A stretch of DNA of 64,000 nt from Blasia pusilla (taxonomy: Eukaryota; Marchantiophyta; Marchantiopsida; Blasiales). The stretch is taken from NCBI GenBank assembly GCA_050084515.1, contig CM114273.1:3906001-3970000 (forward strand), in the 5' to 3' direction. Positions 1 to 13,000 of this stretch are shown here, one piece after another (position 1 is the first letter of the stretch; each line of letters opens with the position of its first letter). The position numbers were made by a program, and so were the translations under genes. The notes beneath the pieces were generated by a model. That model saw only the letters and a program-made list of their open reading frames with translations, did not search any database and was not told the origin of the DNA.

Positions 1-905
1 GGCAGATAAACACGAGCTGAGCCCACAAAGAGTGCTGTTCTCGTACAATTGAGGTCAGGTGGCATTGTGGCAACAAGATAGGCACACGGTTCCCTGAGTT
101 AGTCCCAAGTTTAGACTGATGAAGGTTGTTCAGTACGTGTTTTGTGAAGAAGGCGTGTGTGAGGAAGTTTGCAAGAGAAAGAAAGCCACAGAGGTCTCCA
201 GTTCGCGTGAAACGGAGGGGAGTTGAGCCCGAAAATCCCCGGGTTTACTGTAAAACTTCGATTGTCGAGGCCCTAGATTGAGGATTCTGCAGTGAGAGAG
301 TGTATCTAGGCAATAATACACTAATCTGAGGGATGGTAATCCTGCGGTGTCGCTCACTCTTCTTTTCCACTGGCTGTGAGAGGGACAGACATTCCAGGAA
401 GAGGAGGACAGCCACTTCGAGCACATACATTCGTGATTGACCGACGAATAGCGCTCTTGTCAGTGCTCGAATGACAGGACCCCGACAAAGAAGCGCGAGT
501 CAGAGGAAGCCCATTGACCAACAGAATGAGAGACAAGCGAAAGCTCACTGCGTATAAACACGGAGAAGACGCGTCGGTAAAATGGCCGCGGTTTGAAATG
601 CCAGAAGAGGAGATCCTTCGGCCAGGCATCCACAATGACGGGACACAACAAAACGTCCATTGGCTACTTAACATCGTGTTGTAAACTCAAGCAAAATAGA
701 GAAGTGCGACATGCAAATCTAACGTTAGACTAACTTCTAACTTCTTTTCATTGAATGGTTGGGAACCCAGTAAAATTGTACAAAATGTACAGCTATCATA
801 ACCACAAAGATGTGGGGCAGGCCGCTTTTTGTCATAACCATGAGAATTTAACAGACAAAACCACACATGTGGAGCAAATTCTCAAAACTCCACAAAACTT
901 GTAAT
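1..905. other. 3' flank of the WDR5-like gene, no gene recognised
   Basis: This stretch lies downstream of the WDR5-like stop codon (minus-strand gene). It contains only short overlapping open frames on the minus strand with no family resemblance that I can see. The part nearest the gene (about 660-905) is AT-rich and probably holds the 3' untranslated region. Nothing else is supported. Confidence 0.4.
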
Positions 906-2251
<1,346 letters not shown>

Positions 2252-2980
2252 TCACTCCTCACCGTCACAATCACACAATCTCCCCTCGCTGCGCCTTCCC
2301 GTAATCTTCCTCGTCCTCCTCCCTCCACGAACCTAATCCCTAATCCCTAAACTCCTTTCCCTTAAACCCACCGCCACCGCTTCCTCCCTCGAGCGTCCGA
2401 CACAAATCCCTACCGCACACCGTGACACCGATTCTCCGAACTCCCACCACGACATGCACATCCCGCAACATCAACCATATCCACCTTCTTCTCCTCTCCT
2501 CCCCTCCCCTCACCTCGTCCCGTCCCCAACCTGTAAAACTCCAATCTCACGAACAAATCCCCGATCGCAAACGCGCCTCCCTAAGATTCTCGAACTCCTC
2601 CCCGACCCATCCAGAGCTCCGGCACCCCTCGTCGATCATCGCAGCTCCCCGCTTGCGCGCACGCGATTTAGGTCACACTCTCCCTCACTCTCCATGAGGC
2701 AACCTCCAGCCCAAGCGCGAGCAGGACAGAAAACCTTTCGATCCGGGCCGATCATCCATCGTTCTCTCCTGTCCCTTCCCTTCTCCTTCCCCCCTGTTCT
2801 ACTCTGTCCCGTCCTGTCTCCCTCCCTCCTTACCTCACCTAGGACGTTCTTCTCCGCGTCCTCGCTCCTCGCGAGAAGAACGTCCCAGGCCTCCTCCTCC
2901 ACGCACGAGGCTTCTCCCGACGACGGGAGAGATCAGACCGCTTCATCACGGCGGCCAGCCTACTGCGGCTCCTGAAGCGT
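2252..2980 (-). promoter_or_regulatory. Pyrimidine-rich leader/promoter of the WDR5-like gene
   Basis: On the plus strand this interval is strongly C/T-rich (tcctcgtcctcctccctcc and similar), so the WDR5-like transcript would begin with a purine-rich leader. Short open frames occur on both strands but look like products of the biased composition. No TATA box is obvious. I call it the probable 5' UTR plus core promoter from position and composition only. Confidence 0.45.
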
Positions 2981-3600
2981 GCAACCGCGGCGCGTGTGCA
3001 GTTCACTGTGCCCCATCCCCCGCGAGGAGGCTGGGGTGGTGTTAAATGTCCGAAAACGTCTGCATACGAAGGGTAGTTTTGGACAACTACCCTTCCTGCG
3101 ATCGTCTCAGCGGGTTTATCAAAAACACCCCGGATATGAACACGTTCCCCATCCGTTATATCCCCGGATACATCTCACCGGATTGCTTAATGTCCTGCGT
3201 TGACTTCCCCTACTGTGCGGCAAGCGTACCACGGTGGGCATAGTGCGTGACGTAAACGGACCTACCGCGGTGGGCTGGGAACGGCGTACCTACTGCGTAC
3301 CACTATGGGAAGAAAGCCAACCGGTGATAAGGGATCTGCGAGGCGGATAGTGCTGCTAGAGATGGTGGACCTCGGAATATACAAAATGTGCCTCATGGTC
3401 ATAGTTAATTCTATAGACCACCCAACAATGGATTATGATTTAGTTGGTGGAGTTTTTTTAGGAACCACCAAGGTGTAACGAGGTTGAAATTGATTTGTGA
3501 GTTTTAAGAGTAAACCGGGGGAGAGGCATATGGTTGTTTTTAATGGTTGATGACGACGACTTTGGGTTTGTCATGCATCAATTCTAATAGGCTATGCTAG
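2981..3600. other. Intergenic, no gene seen
   Basis: This lies between the WDR5-like promoter and the first LTR-like repeat. It has no frame with recognisable similarity. The outer edge of the old 5' LTR may reach back into the last 200 bases, but I cannot align that part with the other LTR copy. Confidence 0.3.
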
Positions 3601-3609
3601 GTCGCAACT

Positions 3610-3868
3610 TATGGAAGATGTCACATCTTAGTTAGCCAACATGTAGAGTTCTATTACATCAACGACATAGAGGGTCAATATGTAGTTTGGGTGTAACTTT
3701 ATCCAGAGGCGTCGGATGAGGTTAACAATAGGTCCGTTGCGTTAGGAGTGTCATTTTTAGCTATTCCCCTTCTTTGCTATTTTCAGCCAAGTGATCCGTT
3801 GATTGAGTCAACGGTCCTCCGGTAACCAATGCACGCAGGGTCTTATTTGGAGGTTATTTTTGGGTCTA
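3610..3868 (+). repeat. Left LTR-like repeat of element 1
   Basis: It shares ordered blocks with 10765-11013, such as cttagttagcc, tagagggtca, gtaactttgtcc/gtaactttatcc, tcggatgaggtt, attccccttctt and atgcacgca, with many substitutions. The direct orientation and ~7 kb spacing suggest an old LTR pair. The outer boundary is uncertain. Confidence 0.55.
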
Positions 3869-4347
3869 AGAGATAGAGAGATGGCTTTCCCAAGCAAGGT
3901 TACGTATGGATAAAGTCTGTGTTTGCGGACATGCCCATGTTTGTCCTATAGAGAGACTTGTCCATATGGACAAGTCCCCCTTCTTTCTCATCCATCCCAC
4001 TTGCCTTCATGATCCACATTTTCTCGTTTCTTCTTCCTTCCACCTCAATCCACTCCCTCCCACTTTATTATCCCGCCCACTTTTGCCTTACCTTCCACCA
4101 TGAACTATAAGTATGGGCCCCACCTTTTGCAATCCATGTTTCTGGATATGTCCAAACTTGTCGATCCATGCTTGTTTTTGTGCATTCATATTCCCAAGCC
4201 ATCTTTCTCATGGTGGGTCTTATACCACCTCTCTTGCTTTGTGTGTAGTAGGATCTAGGATGCTAGCGCTCGGATTCCTTCATTGCGGAGGTGGATGTGG
4301 CTTGATATGCTGATGTAGATTTGAGAGTGGAGTTGGCCGTATGGGCT

Positions 4348-4700
4348 ATTTTTACTCAAATTTTACATGAGAAAGATGCGAGGAGGCATGAGGAAAATCG
4401 TTGTATGCAGGTAGGTAAGCGAGTTGCCTCAGGGGGGAGGGGGGGCCCTTGGAAACGCTGGTTGCCATTTGTGTTGTTTGTGTTTTTTTCAAAGGCCGTG
4501 CATGGAAGCGTTGTCCATTTTTCTCAGATTTTAGATGAGAAAGATGCAAGGGGACAGGGGGAATTTGTTGTACACCGGTAGGCAAGCGAGTTGCCTTAGT
4601 GGGAAGCCCCTTGAGATGCTAGTTAGCGTTTGTGTTGTCATTTTTTGTTTGGAAGGTCGTGCACGGAAGCGCTGTCCCTTTTTCTTAGATTTTTGCAGGT
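4348..4700 (+). repeat. ~165-bp tandem repeat, about 2.1 copies
   Basis: Units begin at about 4348, 4514 and 4675 (the last partial). Shared blocks are the gatgagaaagatgcaagg type sequence, gtaggcaagcgagttgcct, and the run leading to ggtcgtgcacggaagcg. It lies just inside the left LTR-like repeat of element 1, in what would be its leader. It explains the short frames of similar sequence found here on both strands. Confidence 0.65.
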
Positions 4701-6770
4701 TGCATATTGAGCCAGGGTAATGGCAATGTAGCGGCAGGAGCGCTCGGGTGTAGCGCAAAGTGTGTCGTCGACGGGTGAGCAACGGGTGTCCGGAAAAGAA
4801 ATGAAGGAGTATGTTAGATCTTGCAGCTTTCGGGGGCTACTTAGTTTGAAGCTAGGTCAGGGTTAGGTTACATGCATATAAGATTAGGTCATAGACGGGC
4901 AGGTAGGGGTAGGGGCAGTAGGAAGCTACGCCAAAAAAAGTTGTCTGATCGTGAGGATGCGCGGATCGGCTCTAGAGTAATCAACAAAGCCAAGGGGCTC
5001 ATAGGAGAGCCATGTGGCAAAATGCGGGGTGGCCCATAGGGTTGCATGCCTAGACACGGACACGGGAGAACAAGGTTGTTGGTTGGAGTAGCAAACATGA
5101 GGCTGAAGTGCAATTGTCACGGCAAGGATTAGTTAGCAAAGTCGAGTTGACAAGACTCTCAAGTCTAGAGTCTGGGTTTCGATATATAGGAAACTTGGGA
5201 AAAAGGTGAACAAAGGTCGGAGCAAGGAAGGGAAGGAATAACGTTTGCATAGGGATGCGGACCAAGGCTTCTCGTGCATGAGGAAGAGATACACGGAGCC
5301 AAGCTACAAGGGAGCATAGTGTATGAGTCAAGAAGTGGACGTTGAGAAGCAAAATAGGGGAGGGATATAGAAGGATCATGACAAGGGCTCGGACAAGGGG
5401 TGCATAGGGGAACGTGCTATAACTCCAACAGTCGAGGGTAAGGAGCGCGCAAGGCATGGAAGCCTCTGCATAGGGAGGTGTGTTGTGCTAGTGATCGAGG
5501 GTCGGACTAAGCCATTATTGCTCATGGCCGTAGGGTTGGGATGGAAAGGGAGTGAGCCACATAGTTGACATACTCCAGGAGCAGCCAACAAAGTTGAGGC
5601 GACGCAAGTAGATGGTGGGTAGCCAGAACGGGCCAAATATAGGTGGTCGTAGTAGCCACGTGATTACCTACACAATTGGAGCGACTACGCGATCATGGGC
5701 AGTAGACATGGTAGGAAAATCACGTAACCTCTAAGGTGAAAGGAGGTGGTAGTTTGGGAGAGTGAGTTTTTTGTCATGGTATTTTGTGTAGTGGGTTGTA
5801 ATATGTGTTAGGAGTTATCTGCCATTGAGAGTTCTGAGGAAGTGTCAACTTACTAGCACCATGCTAAGATGGGTGTTCCACACCGAGAGTTTGCGACATA
5901 GTGCTAGAGATGGAGGTATACACGCTGATGCCGATAGGTACTCTGCATCTGATGATAGGAGGGTTGACATGCTTGTCGAGGAGATTGTCGTGCCGTAGAG
6001 CTTGCCGCACCACATGGAGTAGTCAATGTTGATAGTGTAGGAAAGTGATGGGGTGTCTATTTAGGTTATCCATTGGAGTCCATTTCTCGCACTTGTCTTG
6101 TGTAATTTATGGTGTTGGGTATCCGGTAGTAGCTTAGGCTAGATGGATGTAGCAATGGTGACAAGTGTAGATCAACTCCTTGCATGTATAGCGTGTTTGT
6201 GGATATAGGGCACGCGGTTTCTTGAGTAGGGGTCGTGTGTATGACTCGAGAAAGTATCAGCAGCTTAGGTGAGCTAGTTTGGGAGGCTCATGGTGAGTTT
6301 GGGTGTTGAGTGTGTGTGAGTCTAGATGTGTTATCATGGGATTAGCATCAATGTAGGTGAGTTAGTGATAGGAAACTCTTGGTGAGTCTAAGTGCTTGAG
6401 CGTGTGAGGCACGATTGTCATCACGACGTTCTTCTAAGGTTTGTAAGAACGGGGTAGTTTGAGTAGTTGTACTAGAGTGATTACATAGAGTTCTGATCTT
6501 TACACTTGGAAGATATCGATGCTTAGAGGATGAATTGTTCTCTAGGATATGTGTCTACTAGTGGCTGCAAGGCGTATGATGGGATAGTGAGAGGAGCGAG
6601 ACCTACACCATCAACCTTGGGACTATATGGATATGATGGTAGTAAGGGCGGTGAGGTGGCAGAGACAAGATGGTAGAGACCTTTGGGGCTAGAGCACCAC
6701 CCAAATTTAGTCCTACAGTGGAGTTCGTTCGACAGTTGTGGAGGAGCTACCATGGCATGCAGACCAAAAA
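4701..6770 (+). other. Leader/5' internal region of element 1, no frame recognised
   Basis: G-rich, mutated sequence. By comparison with the element at 20.6 kb, which has a leader of more than 1.4 kb before gag, this is probably the leader plus the start of gag. No conserved motif is visible. Confidence 0.3.
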
Positions 6771-6774
6771 GTTG

Positions 6775-7010
6775 AAGAATCTACAAGATTTTCAACAGAG
6801 ATTGGTGAGAGTCTAAGAGTGGAGTTCATGCGGATGCGGCGATTGATCATTTCCACATGTGGAGTGACTAAGGCACAATCAATATAGTATTGGTACAGGG
6901 TTTCGGACCATGAGCTAGTGAGGAGAGTCCGAGATGTGATGTTGCTTCACACGGAGAAGCCCACATTGAAGGTTCTTCAAGTTGTCTAAGTAGATTGAGC
7001 TCAACATGAG
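6775..7010 (+). pseudogene. gag fragment of element 1
   Basis: Conceptual translation across stops gives MRMRRLI, then RVRD, then LKVL. This matches in order the gag segment of the 20.6-kb element at about 23180-23410 (TRMRRLIL, SRVRD, PTLTHVFA). The DNA also aligns around gattggtgagagtct and gagattgagctcaacatg. Stops and frameshifts are frequent, so it is a relic. The downstream continuation is lost where unrelated sequence begins at about 7.1 kb. Confidence 0.55.
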
Positions 7011-7099
7011 TGACGAACAAGTGGACCCATTGGAAGCCAATGGGTCCACGAGTAGCAATAGCTCCACATATACCCCAACGTACACCCATTCCATGGAAG

Positions 7100-8450
7100 C
7101 GGTGTCATGTCGAGAGCCTTTCTTCGAGTAAGGGCAGACCTTCTAGCTGCGGCAGACGTGGTCGATGCAAAGTGAACTCTCTAAGAAGTTCTCCATTTTC
7201 AATACAAAATTATTATGTTTACTCTCCATTCTCTTACGAAAAGTATCACAAATGGAAGTGCCAAGGCGATCACTTCTTCGTAACATCGGACCCCGAAATT
7301 TCTAACTATAAAATCCCTATGAACTACTTTACGCTTGTACATGAGGAAGATAGTACAACTAGTGTTAAACCCTACTTGAGCAAGCCTATAAACATCCATG
7401 GATCGCTATATAAGGACATACAAAGTACAATCCCATGTCCTTCCATATGTGACGATAGGAAGGATCACCGGAGTTGCAGATTGAATGACTTGGTTCATGA
7501 ACGCCTCCCCAAAGTGATAAACTAAATAGCGAGTGAACCAGTGTCTATCTGCAAAGAGTATCTTGACATGGTATGGATTGAGGAAAGGAAAGTCGGGCAC
7601 AACTCATGCTCCACCCCTATCCATGCTTGACAGATATTCTCTACTCTCCTCAAGAATGGGTTTTGGCGGAATTATTCTCCCAAGAGGGATAATCCACTCT
7701 CATTGGGAAAATAACAAGCCAAAACATTCACTATTTTAGTATGACTAAACTCCTCCAAGGTGACAAACCTCTCATCTCCACACACACATACCACACTTTA
7801 GAAACCTCTCGAAGAATAGACCATGGTCAAATTAATCTCCCAATAGGGGTGATCCACTCTCATTGGAAGAGCAAGCAATCCCAAAGCCACACACTCAAGA
7901 GTGACACGAAAGACTCAAGATGTAGAATAGAAGATGATGAACCCTTGAAGGTCCCTCCTTTTTATATACTCACAAGTGATCCACAAGAGTACGAAATAGA
8001 GCTAATCTTATCTTGTGCCACATGGCTTCCTCTCAAGGCTTAGCTAATCACACTTTGACACAAGTAGATTTCCTCTTATCTCTTCCAAAATATCCTCTTT
8101 TATTCATTTGATATTTTCCAAATTACCCCAACTAACCTAGCCACCAACCAAGCCTATTTTTGCTTTTCATTAAAGCACCAAGCTCACTACTTTACTTTCA
8201 TAAAGTCATCTTTTATTTATTACCTCTTTTCCAAAAGTTGGGCCCGCATAAAAGAGGCACCATAAAGAGGTTTAAACATGGGAATTCCTTTTCCTAAGCT
8301 AATTTACTTAATACTAATAAAATTATATCTAACACTTAACGAGGAAAGAGTTTACACACTGGCTGATTTTACTACACGACAGCGGGCCGGTGTGCCCAAA
8401 GGGCAGGGCGGTATCGATATCTTAGGCCCATGAGGCAAAGACCCGTACGT
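7100..8450. other. Unassigned insertion inside element 1, with a short duplicated block
   Basis: Composition shifts to AT-rich here and the similarity to the related element stops. Two copies of a ~75-bp block (about 7645-7720 and 7815-7890) share ccactctcattgg and the preceding ctccca tract, so two short plus-strand frames both contain a HSHW peptide. I see no RT, transposase or terminal repeat that identifies it. It may be a nested non-autonomous element. Confidence 0.35.
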
Positions 8451-9760
8451 ATATACGTTGTCTAATAGGAACTAACGATGGCTTGTTGGACGTGTGATAG
8501 GCCCATAGGTAGAAGGACTACCCATGACATGAGAGAGGGCCGAGGGCACTTCCGATTTATGAGGAGCCACCTAGGATGGCCCCACCATAATTTTGATATC
8601 ACCATTATCACTAATATGGTCACAATAGGAATATGTGTTTTGATCATTATCAAGACCTACGTCTAGGGGTAGGTCAAGGGTTGCGGCGAGAGAGTTGGTG
8701 GAGATCAAGGAGTTGACGATCATGGTGGTAGGATTCTGCCGCCAATTAGAAGAGATGGAGGGCGTGCAACCAATGCAACACTCCTTCCTCACATCAATCA
8801 GTTGGAGCAGAGGATTGTTGTCATGGTGAAGATGCAGCCATTAACAGCCACAAAGCCAAGAGTACCTAGTGTGGTTCCAACCTCCATGTTGTATCAAGAT
8901 ACGGAGGAGGTTTGAGATTTATGTGCACTACGGCTCAAGTAGAGGTTGTTGTGATGGTGACACAGGGTGCTGTGAGAGTGACCGAGCCATAGAGAGGTGG
9001 GGTTGATATCGAACTACAAGAGTGAACCGATGGACGACAAGCCAGGATTTCCCAATCGTTTACATTGTGGAAGGCACTACATATACCACCGATGGTGCCT
9101 AGATAATCACAAGTGCCCACAACTGAGGCAGATGCGTCAACCTCACAAGGAGTGGGAGAGATGATTCCTATGTCGGCTTGGGTGGAGTCAATGTCCACCA
9201 TATTGTTGGAGGTGGCCACTAGGGTGTGTTAGGCTTTATTGTTTTCCGCCATGGAGTTGGAGACGATAGGAGTTGGACCAACGGGGGTGTTCTGGCTGGT
9301 TGCTACACTATGTGAGTGTGGAGAGGTGACTACCTCTTATTCAGAGATGGTTGGTGAGGAGGTCGTGGACCTCCTCTTGGAACGTCACCCACTCAATCAT
9401 AGAAGGCTACGGTGGCAAAGTTGGTGAATATGCTAGCTCAACCAGCCTTATAGTGAGCCATGGTGACACCAAGTGTGGTGTTGTGGATAACCGAGTTTGA
9501 GTGTTTCACTTGGTTAGTCTCACAAGTATGGTGTAACACCCACAACTCGTTCTACTTTATTATGACGTACATCCCTTGATGTTAGGGAAGACGATGTGTT
9601 TGGCGTTGGGATTACGGAAATGCAACATTGAGCCTTGTCCCTTTCAGATATATACCTCTATTGGGGGTGTGCCACCCACATAGTACATGAATCAATATGA
9701 GTTAGTTGTTAGACTCCAACCATAGCATGAGTTAGATAGTGCGATGTTGCGCTCTCAAGC
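8451..9760 (+). other. Decayed gag/protease linker of element 1
   Basis: This is G/T-rich sequence resuming the composition of the element. Short frames contain Cys/His patches (CWTCDRP near 8480 and a CGRHYIYHRWC-like stretch near 9060), which may be worn zinc-knuckle or protease-linker sequence, but I cannot align them firmly with the related element. Confidence 0.3.
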
Positions 9761-9764
9761 GATT

Positions 9765-9870
9765 ATGACACAGGCACAGTCGTATGATGTGTTGGTAGGG
9801 AGTACATTTTTGTAACCCCTTGGTTTGATCCTTGATTTTTGGGAGGAGATAATTACATATCGGCTAGGGT
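9765..9870 (+). pseudogene. Protease-region remnant of element 1
   Basis: The translation SYDVLVG, interrupted by a stop and followed by LGLILDFW, matches SYDVLVGGAILYP with a following MDFG at about 24860-24920 of the related element. A third copy is present at about 12330. This sequence resembles the C-terminal part of Ty3/gypsy retropepsins (typically SYDVLLG), so the region is called protease by position and motif. Confidence 0.5.
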
Positions 9871-10144
9871 GGCGATAAGATGACGGATGGATAAGCCATT
9901 TACTTATTTGGGAATATTCACATGCAGTGAGTAGTTGTCGGAGGGGAGCATCCCTGGGAATGATATCTTGGTAGAGGATAGTCTCGTGGAGAGACATGTC
10001 AGGGTGGGTGTCTCTTCCCATAGTGCGGAGACCTCTTCATTATTGTTGTGTAAGGGCATTGATTTGTTGATGAATGCATATGAGCTTGTGAGGTAGGCGT
10101 GAAGTCATGCATGTGTACCACATCAGATTGAGTCAGATGATGAT

Positions 10145-10262
10145 CGTGCTTTTGGAATGGAGACTTGATCTTTGGATATCACACTTGTTGTGTGGCACAG
10201 CTTGGAGGAGGGTGCGAGAGTGTTAGATGTCTTTGGAGGGATCAACAAGATGATTAGTTGTA
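10145..10262 (+). pseudogene. DNA methyltransferase motif I remnant in element 1
   Basis: The frame-corrected translation contains LDLWISH and then VLDVFGGI. It lines up with LSLWILH...VLDLFGGI at about 25310-25395 of the element at 20.6 kb, with the same spacing between the two blocks. VLDxFGGI is motif I (SAM binding) of cytosine-C5 methyltransferases. Motifs IV to X are absent, so the gene has been truncated. Its presence shows that the methyltransferase was part of more than one copy of the family. Confidence 0.6.
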
Positions 10263-10764
10263 GTGTTTGCATGATGACATCCGGATGCATCAATATCTCT
10301 AAGTCAAGATAGAAAGGGGAAGATGAACCTCAATAAATATGCATGATGGAAAAACCATTAGAAAAAAGAAAAGAGGAGGACTCAAAGAGTCAAGTACCCA
10401 AAGGCCACAACCGGCCTTGAAAAAGAAGAAGGGGGCATTCCCCCTATCGAGTAAACTCACCAACATCATAGAGAAAGATGAGATGGATCCGCGAACGAGC
10501 ATGTATTGGGAGATGTGGCGGGTATGATGGTGTTGACGGTGTTAGATGTGTATTTTGTAGTAGATGATATCAAGTAGAGGTGGTATATGCTATCTGGAGT
10601 TAGGGCAACCAATTGCCTACTAGTGGGGCAGTTGTGTGGTCTCAATGTATATGCGTGAGTATATTTTATTTATGAGTGGATCAACTCGTACATTGGGAAG
10701 ATCAGTATTGTATGGTGTAAATGTGACTTGTGATGTGGATTTTTTCATGAGGTTTATGGGCACA
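10263..10764 (+). other. 3' internal remnant of element 1
   Basis: After the methyltransferase scrap the sequence jumps to a short stretch ending in a block (ctggagttag ggcaaccaat...ggggcagttgtg, about 10580-10640) that resembles the region before the 3' LTR of the related element (29765-29812). RT, RNase H and integrase are missing, so a large internal deletion is likely. Confidence 0.4.
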
Positions 10765-11013
10765 AAAATTGTCACTTCTTAGTTAGCCCATAGGTAGAGT
10801 TATATGTCTTCAACAACTTAGAGGGTCAGCGGGCGGTTTGGTTGTAACTTTGTCCTGGGGTATCGGATGAGGTTGATGATAGGTTAGTTGCGTAGAGAGC
10901 ATCATTTCTAACGATTCCCCTTCTTTTCTATTTTCATCTAGATGATTCGTTGATCGAGTCAACAGTCACTCAGTAATCTATGCACGCAAGTTACCGTTTG
11001 GTGGCTATTTTTG
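10765..11013 (+). repeat. Right LTR-like repeat of element 1
   Basis: Partner of 3610-3868, in direct orientation with the same block order. The match ends near ggctatttttggggg at about 11010. Confidence 0.55.
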
Positions 11014-11099
11014 GGGGAAAAGCCTTTTTTTAGCATGTATGACTATGTCTCCACCAATTCCTATGAGCAGTAGTTGAGATAGATTCATGGCACCAAGCG

Positions 11100-13000
11100 C
11101 TACGGAAGGATGCCATAAGCTAGGAATTTTTTTTCATAATCTTACAATGGGCAACAAGACCCGCGTTACAATTGTTTGACATATGGTGGATCACATTGAT
11201 AACAAGATTATAAAAAACAAAGTGATGGGTAGGTGGCACTCCATACTTTACATGAGATGGCCTAGATTATGCCACCACTACCTGAATATGATCACTCCTA
11301 TATGAACAAGCACACACGTGAGAGATGCTTTGAGCTCCACCCCAAGTTGCACCTAGTTGGAGGTGAACGAGTTAGAGGTGATAGAGGATGAGGTGTGGGA
11401 GGTTGAGGATGTGGTAGAGATAGGGGTCCACTACTTGCCATGGTTGGTGGAGGACTAACATTTGAGGCACTTACAATAAGGATTACTCAATTGGTGCAAT
11501 GTCTTGATCCAAAGTCTTGAGGCTATGACAACCTAGTAGGCATCCAAATCGGGTGTAGGTGGGGCATCGAATTATAGTTGGAGCAACATCTTAAGGCTAT
11601 GACAATCCAATAGGTACCAACATTAGCTATGGGTGTGGGTGGGGGATCAACTTGTATATTTGTTCATGCCCATGATATGGTAGAAGATATAGGAGTGATG
11701 AGATTTCTCTACAACACTCCACAATTTGATGCAAATATAGTGATGATTCAAGGTGTGACAAGCCACTAGGATCTAATGAAGAGTTAGATCCATATAGAGG
11801 GGAATATAGTTGGAAGGCCAAACTTCCTCATTCTTGTACATTGTGAGAGGCTCTTTAGATCGCATCTATGCCCCCTTGACGATCTCTTTATAATGTTTTG
11901 GGCTTGGATGTAGATGCATTGAGATGAGCAGATGAGGCAAGTATGTCTACAACACTTATGGAGTATTAGACACAACCTAGCACTAGTACATTATGGGAGT
12001 TAGCAATTACTTTGCGTGGAGCTCCTTATTTCTAGCCAAGGATACGATGATAGGTATGTGGAGACAACCTATCAATATATTCTAGCTGGTAGAGATGCTC
12101 TATGAGAGCGATGGCATTGATTCATCTCATGCTCATGTATGGATAGGACATGTGGTGGATGTAGAGCAAGTCATGGTTTTACCAAGTGTAGTGATTTCTT
12201 ATAACCAAATTGGGATATTCTAGTTGGTATGCCCAGTCGAAGTTTTGTATGGACTGCAACGTGTTCCACTTGATTTAGGAGTGTAGCCCCTTACGTTGGG
12301 GAAGGCCCCCTTTGTTTAGCAATTTGATTATAATGTTTTGGTAGGGGCTACCATATTTCATTCCCTAGGTTTCACACTTGACTTTTGGAAGGTGACAGCC
12401 TTCTATCAATCACGTGGATAATCAGGTGAGGGATGAGTCAATCAACAATGTATACCCTAGCGGCATACAAGGAGACTTGATATGTGGCAGAATCTAAGGG
12501 TTCACCATAGTGGTTTACAATGGAGAACTATATTTCCTTTGAGATTTACTAGAGGGGAATGTCCATGTAAATGGTATTCCTATAGAGGATAGTCCTTAGG
12601 AGTCACATGCAATATTTTTACAAGTGTGAATATATCTTTGGGCGATACTTATTCAATATTATTTTAAGGTAGAGGTAGAGCCAAGCTTATGATTTAGAGT
12701 GAGAAGTTAGAGGTACCACACACATGCAATCTAGAAGTAGAGATGATGACACTAATAGCAATATTCCGAGGAGGATGTGTGCATACCATATCTCTTTCAA
12801 TGGATTAATACTACTCTAGTTATAGTTTTGTAGGCATGAGTGTGAGTACAATAGTACTTGTATGTTAAGAGGGATGAGGCATGTCATGCACATACACATC
12901 ACTACACAACATATATCATTGTCATCGAACACACACACAAACACACACGATCCCATGCTAACTCATGGCATCCATACATAGAGGCAAGAAGTATCAAAAT
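11100..13000 (+). mobile_element. gag/protease fragment of a third DNMT-family copy
   Basis: At about 11285-11400 the translation contains RERCFELHP followed by a basic Gly/Arg stretch, matching RERCFDLHP just after the CCHC knuckle of the element at 20.6 kb. At about 12325-12400 a frame reads NVLVGATIF and then LGFTLDFWK, matching the protease-region block of the other two copies. No LTR, RT or integrase is seen, so this is a fragment. It lies directly after the right LTR of element 1, and the two may be nested or tandem. Confidence 0.5.

Larger units (their letters stand above)
3610..11015 (+). mobile_element. Decayed Ty3/gypsy-type LTR element of the DNMT family (element 1)
   Basis: Two diverged direct repeats (about 3610-3868 and 10765-11013) bracket about 6.9 kb of heavily mutated sequence that follows the same order as the better-preserved element at 20.6-30.4 kb: gag remnant near 6.8-7.0 kb, protease remnant near 9.77-9.86 kb, and a DNA-methyltransferase motif I remnant near 10.2 kb. 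Everything downstream of that motif (the rest of the methyltransferase, RT, RNase H, integrase) is missing, and only a short stretch resembling the PPT region precedes the right repeat. Unrelated sequence at about 7.1-8.45 kb seems to interrupt the gag region. No intact reading frame remains. It is an ancient, internally deleted copy. Confidence 0.6.
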
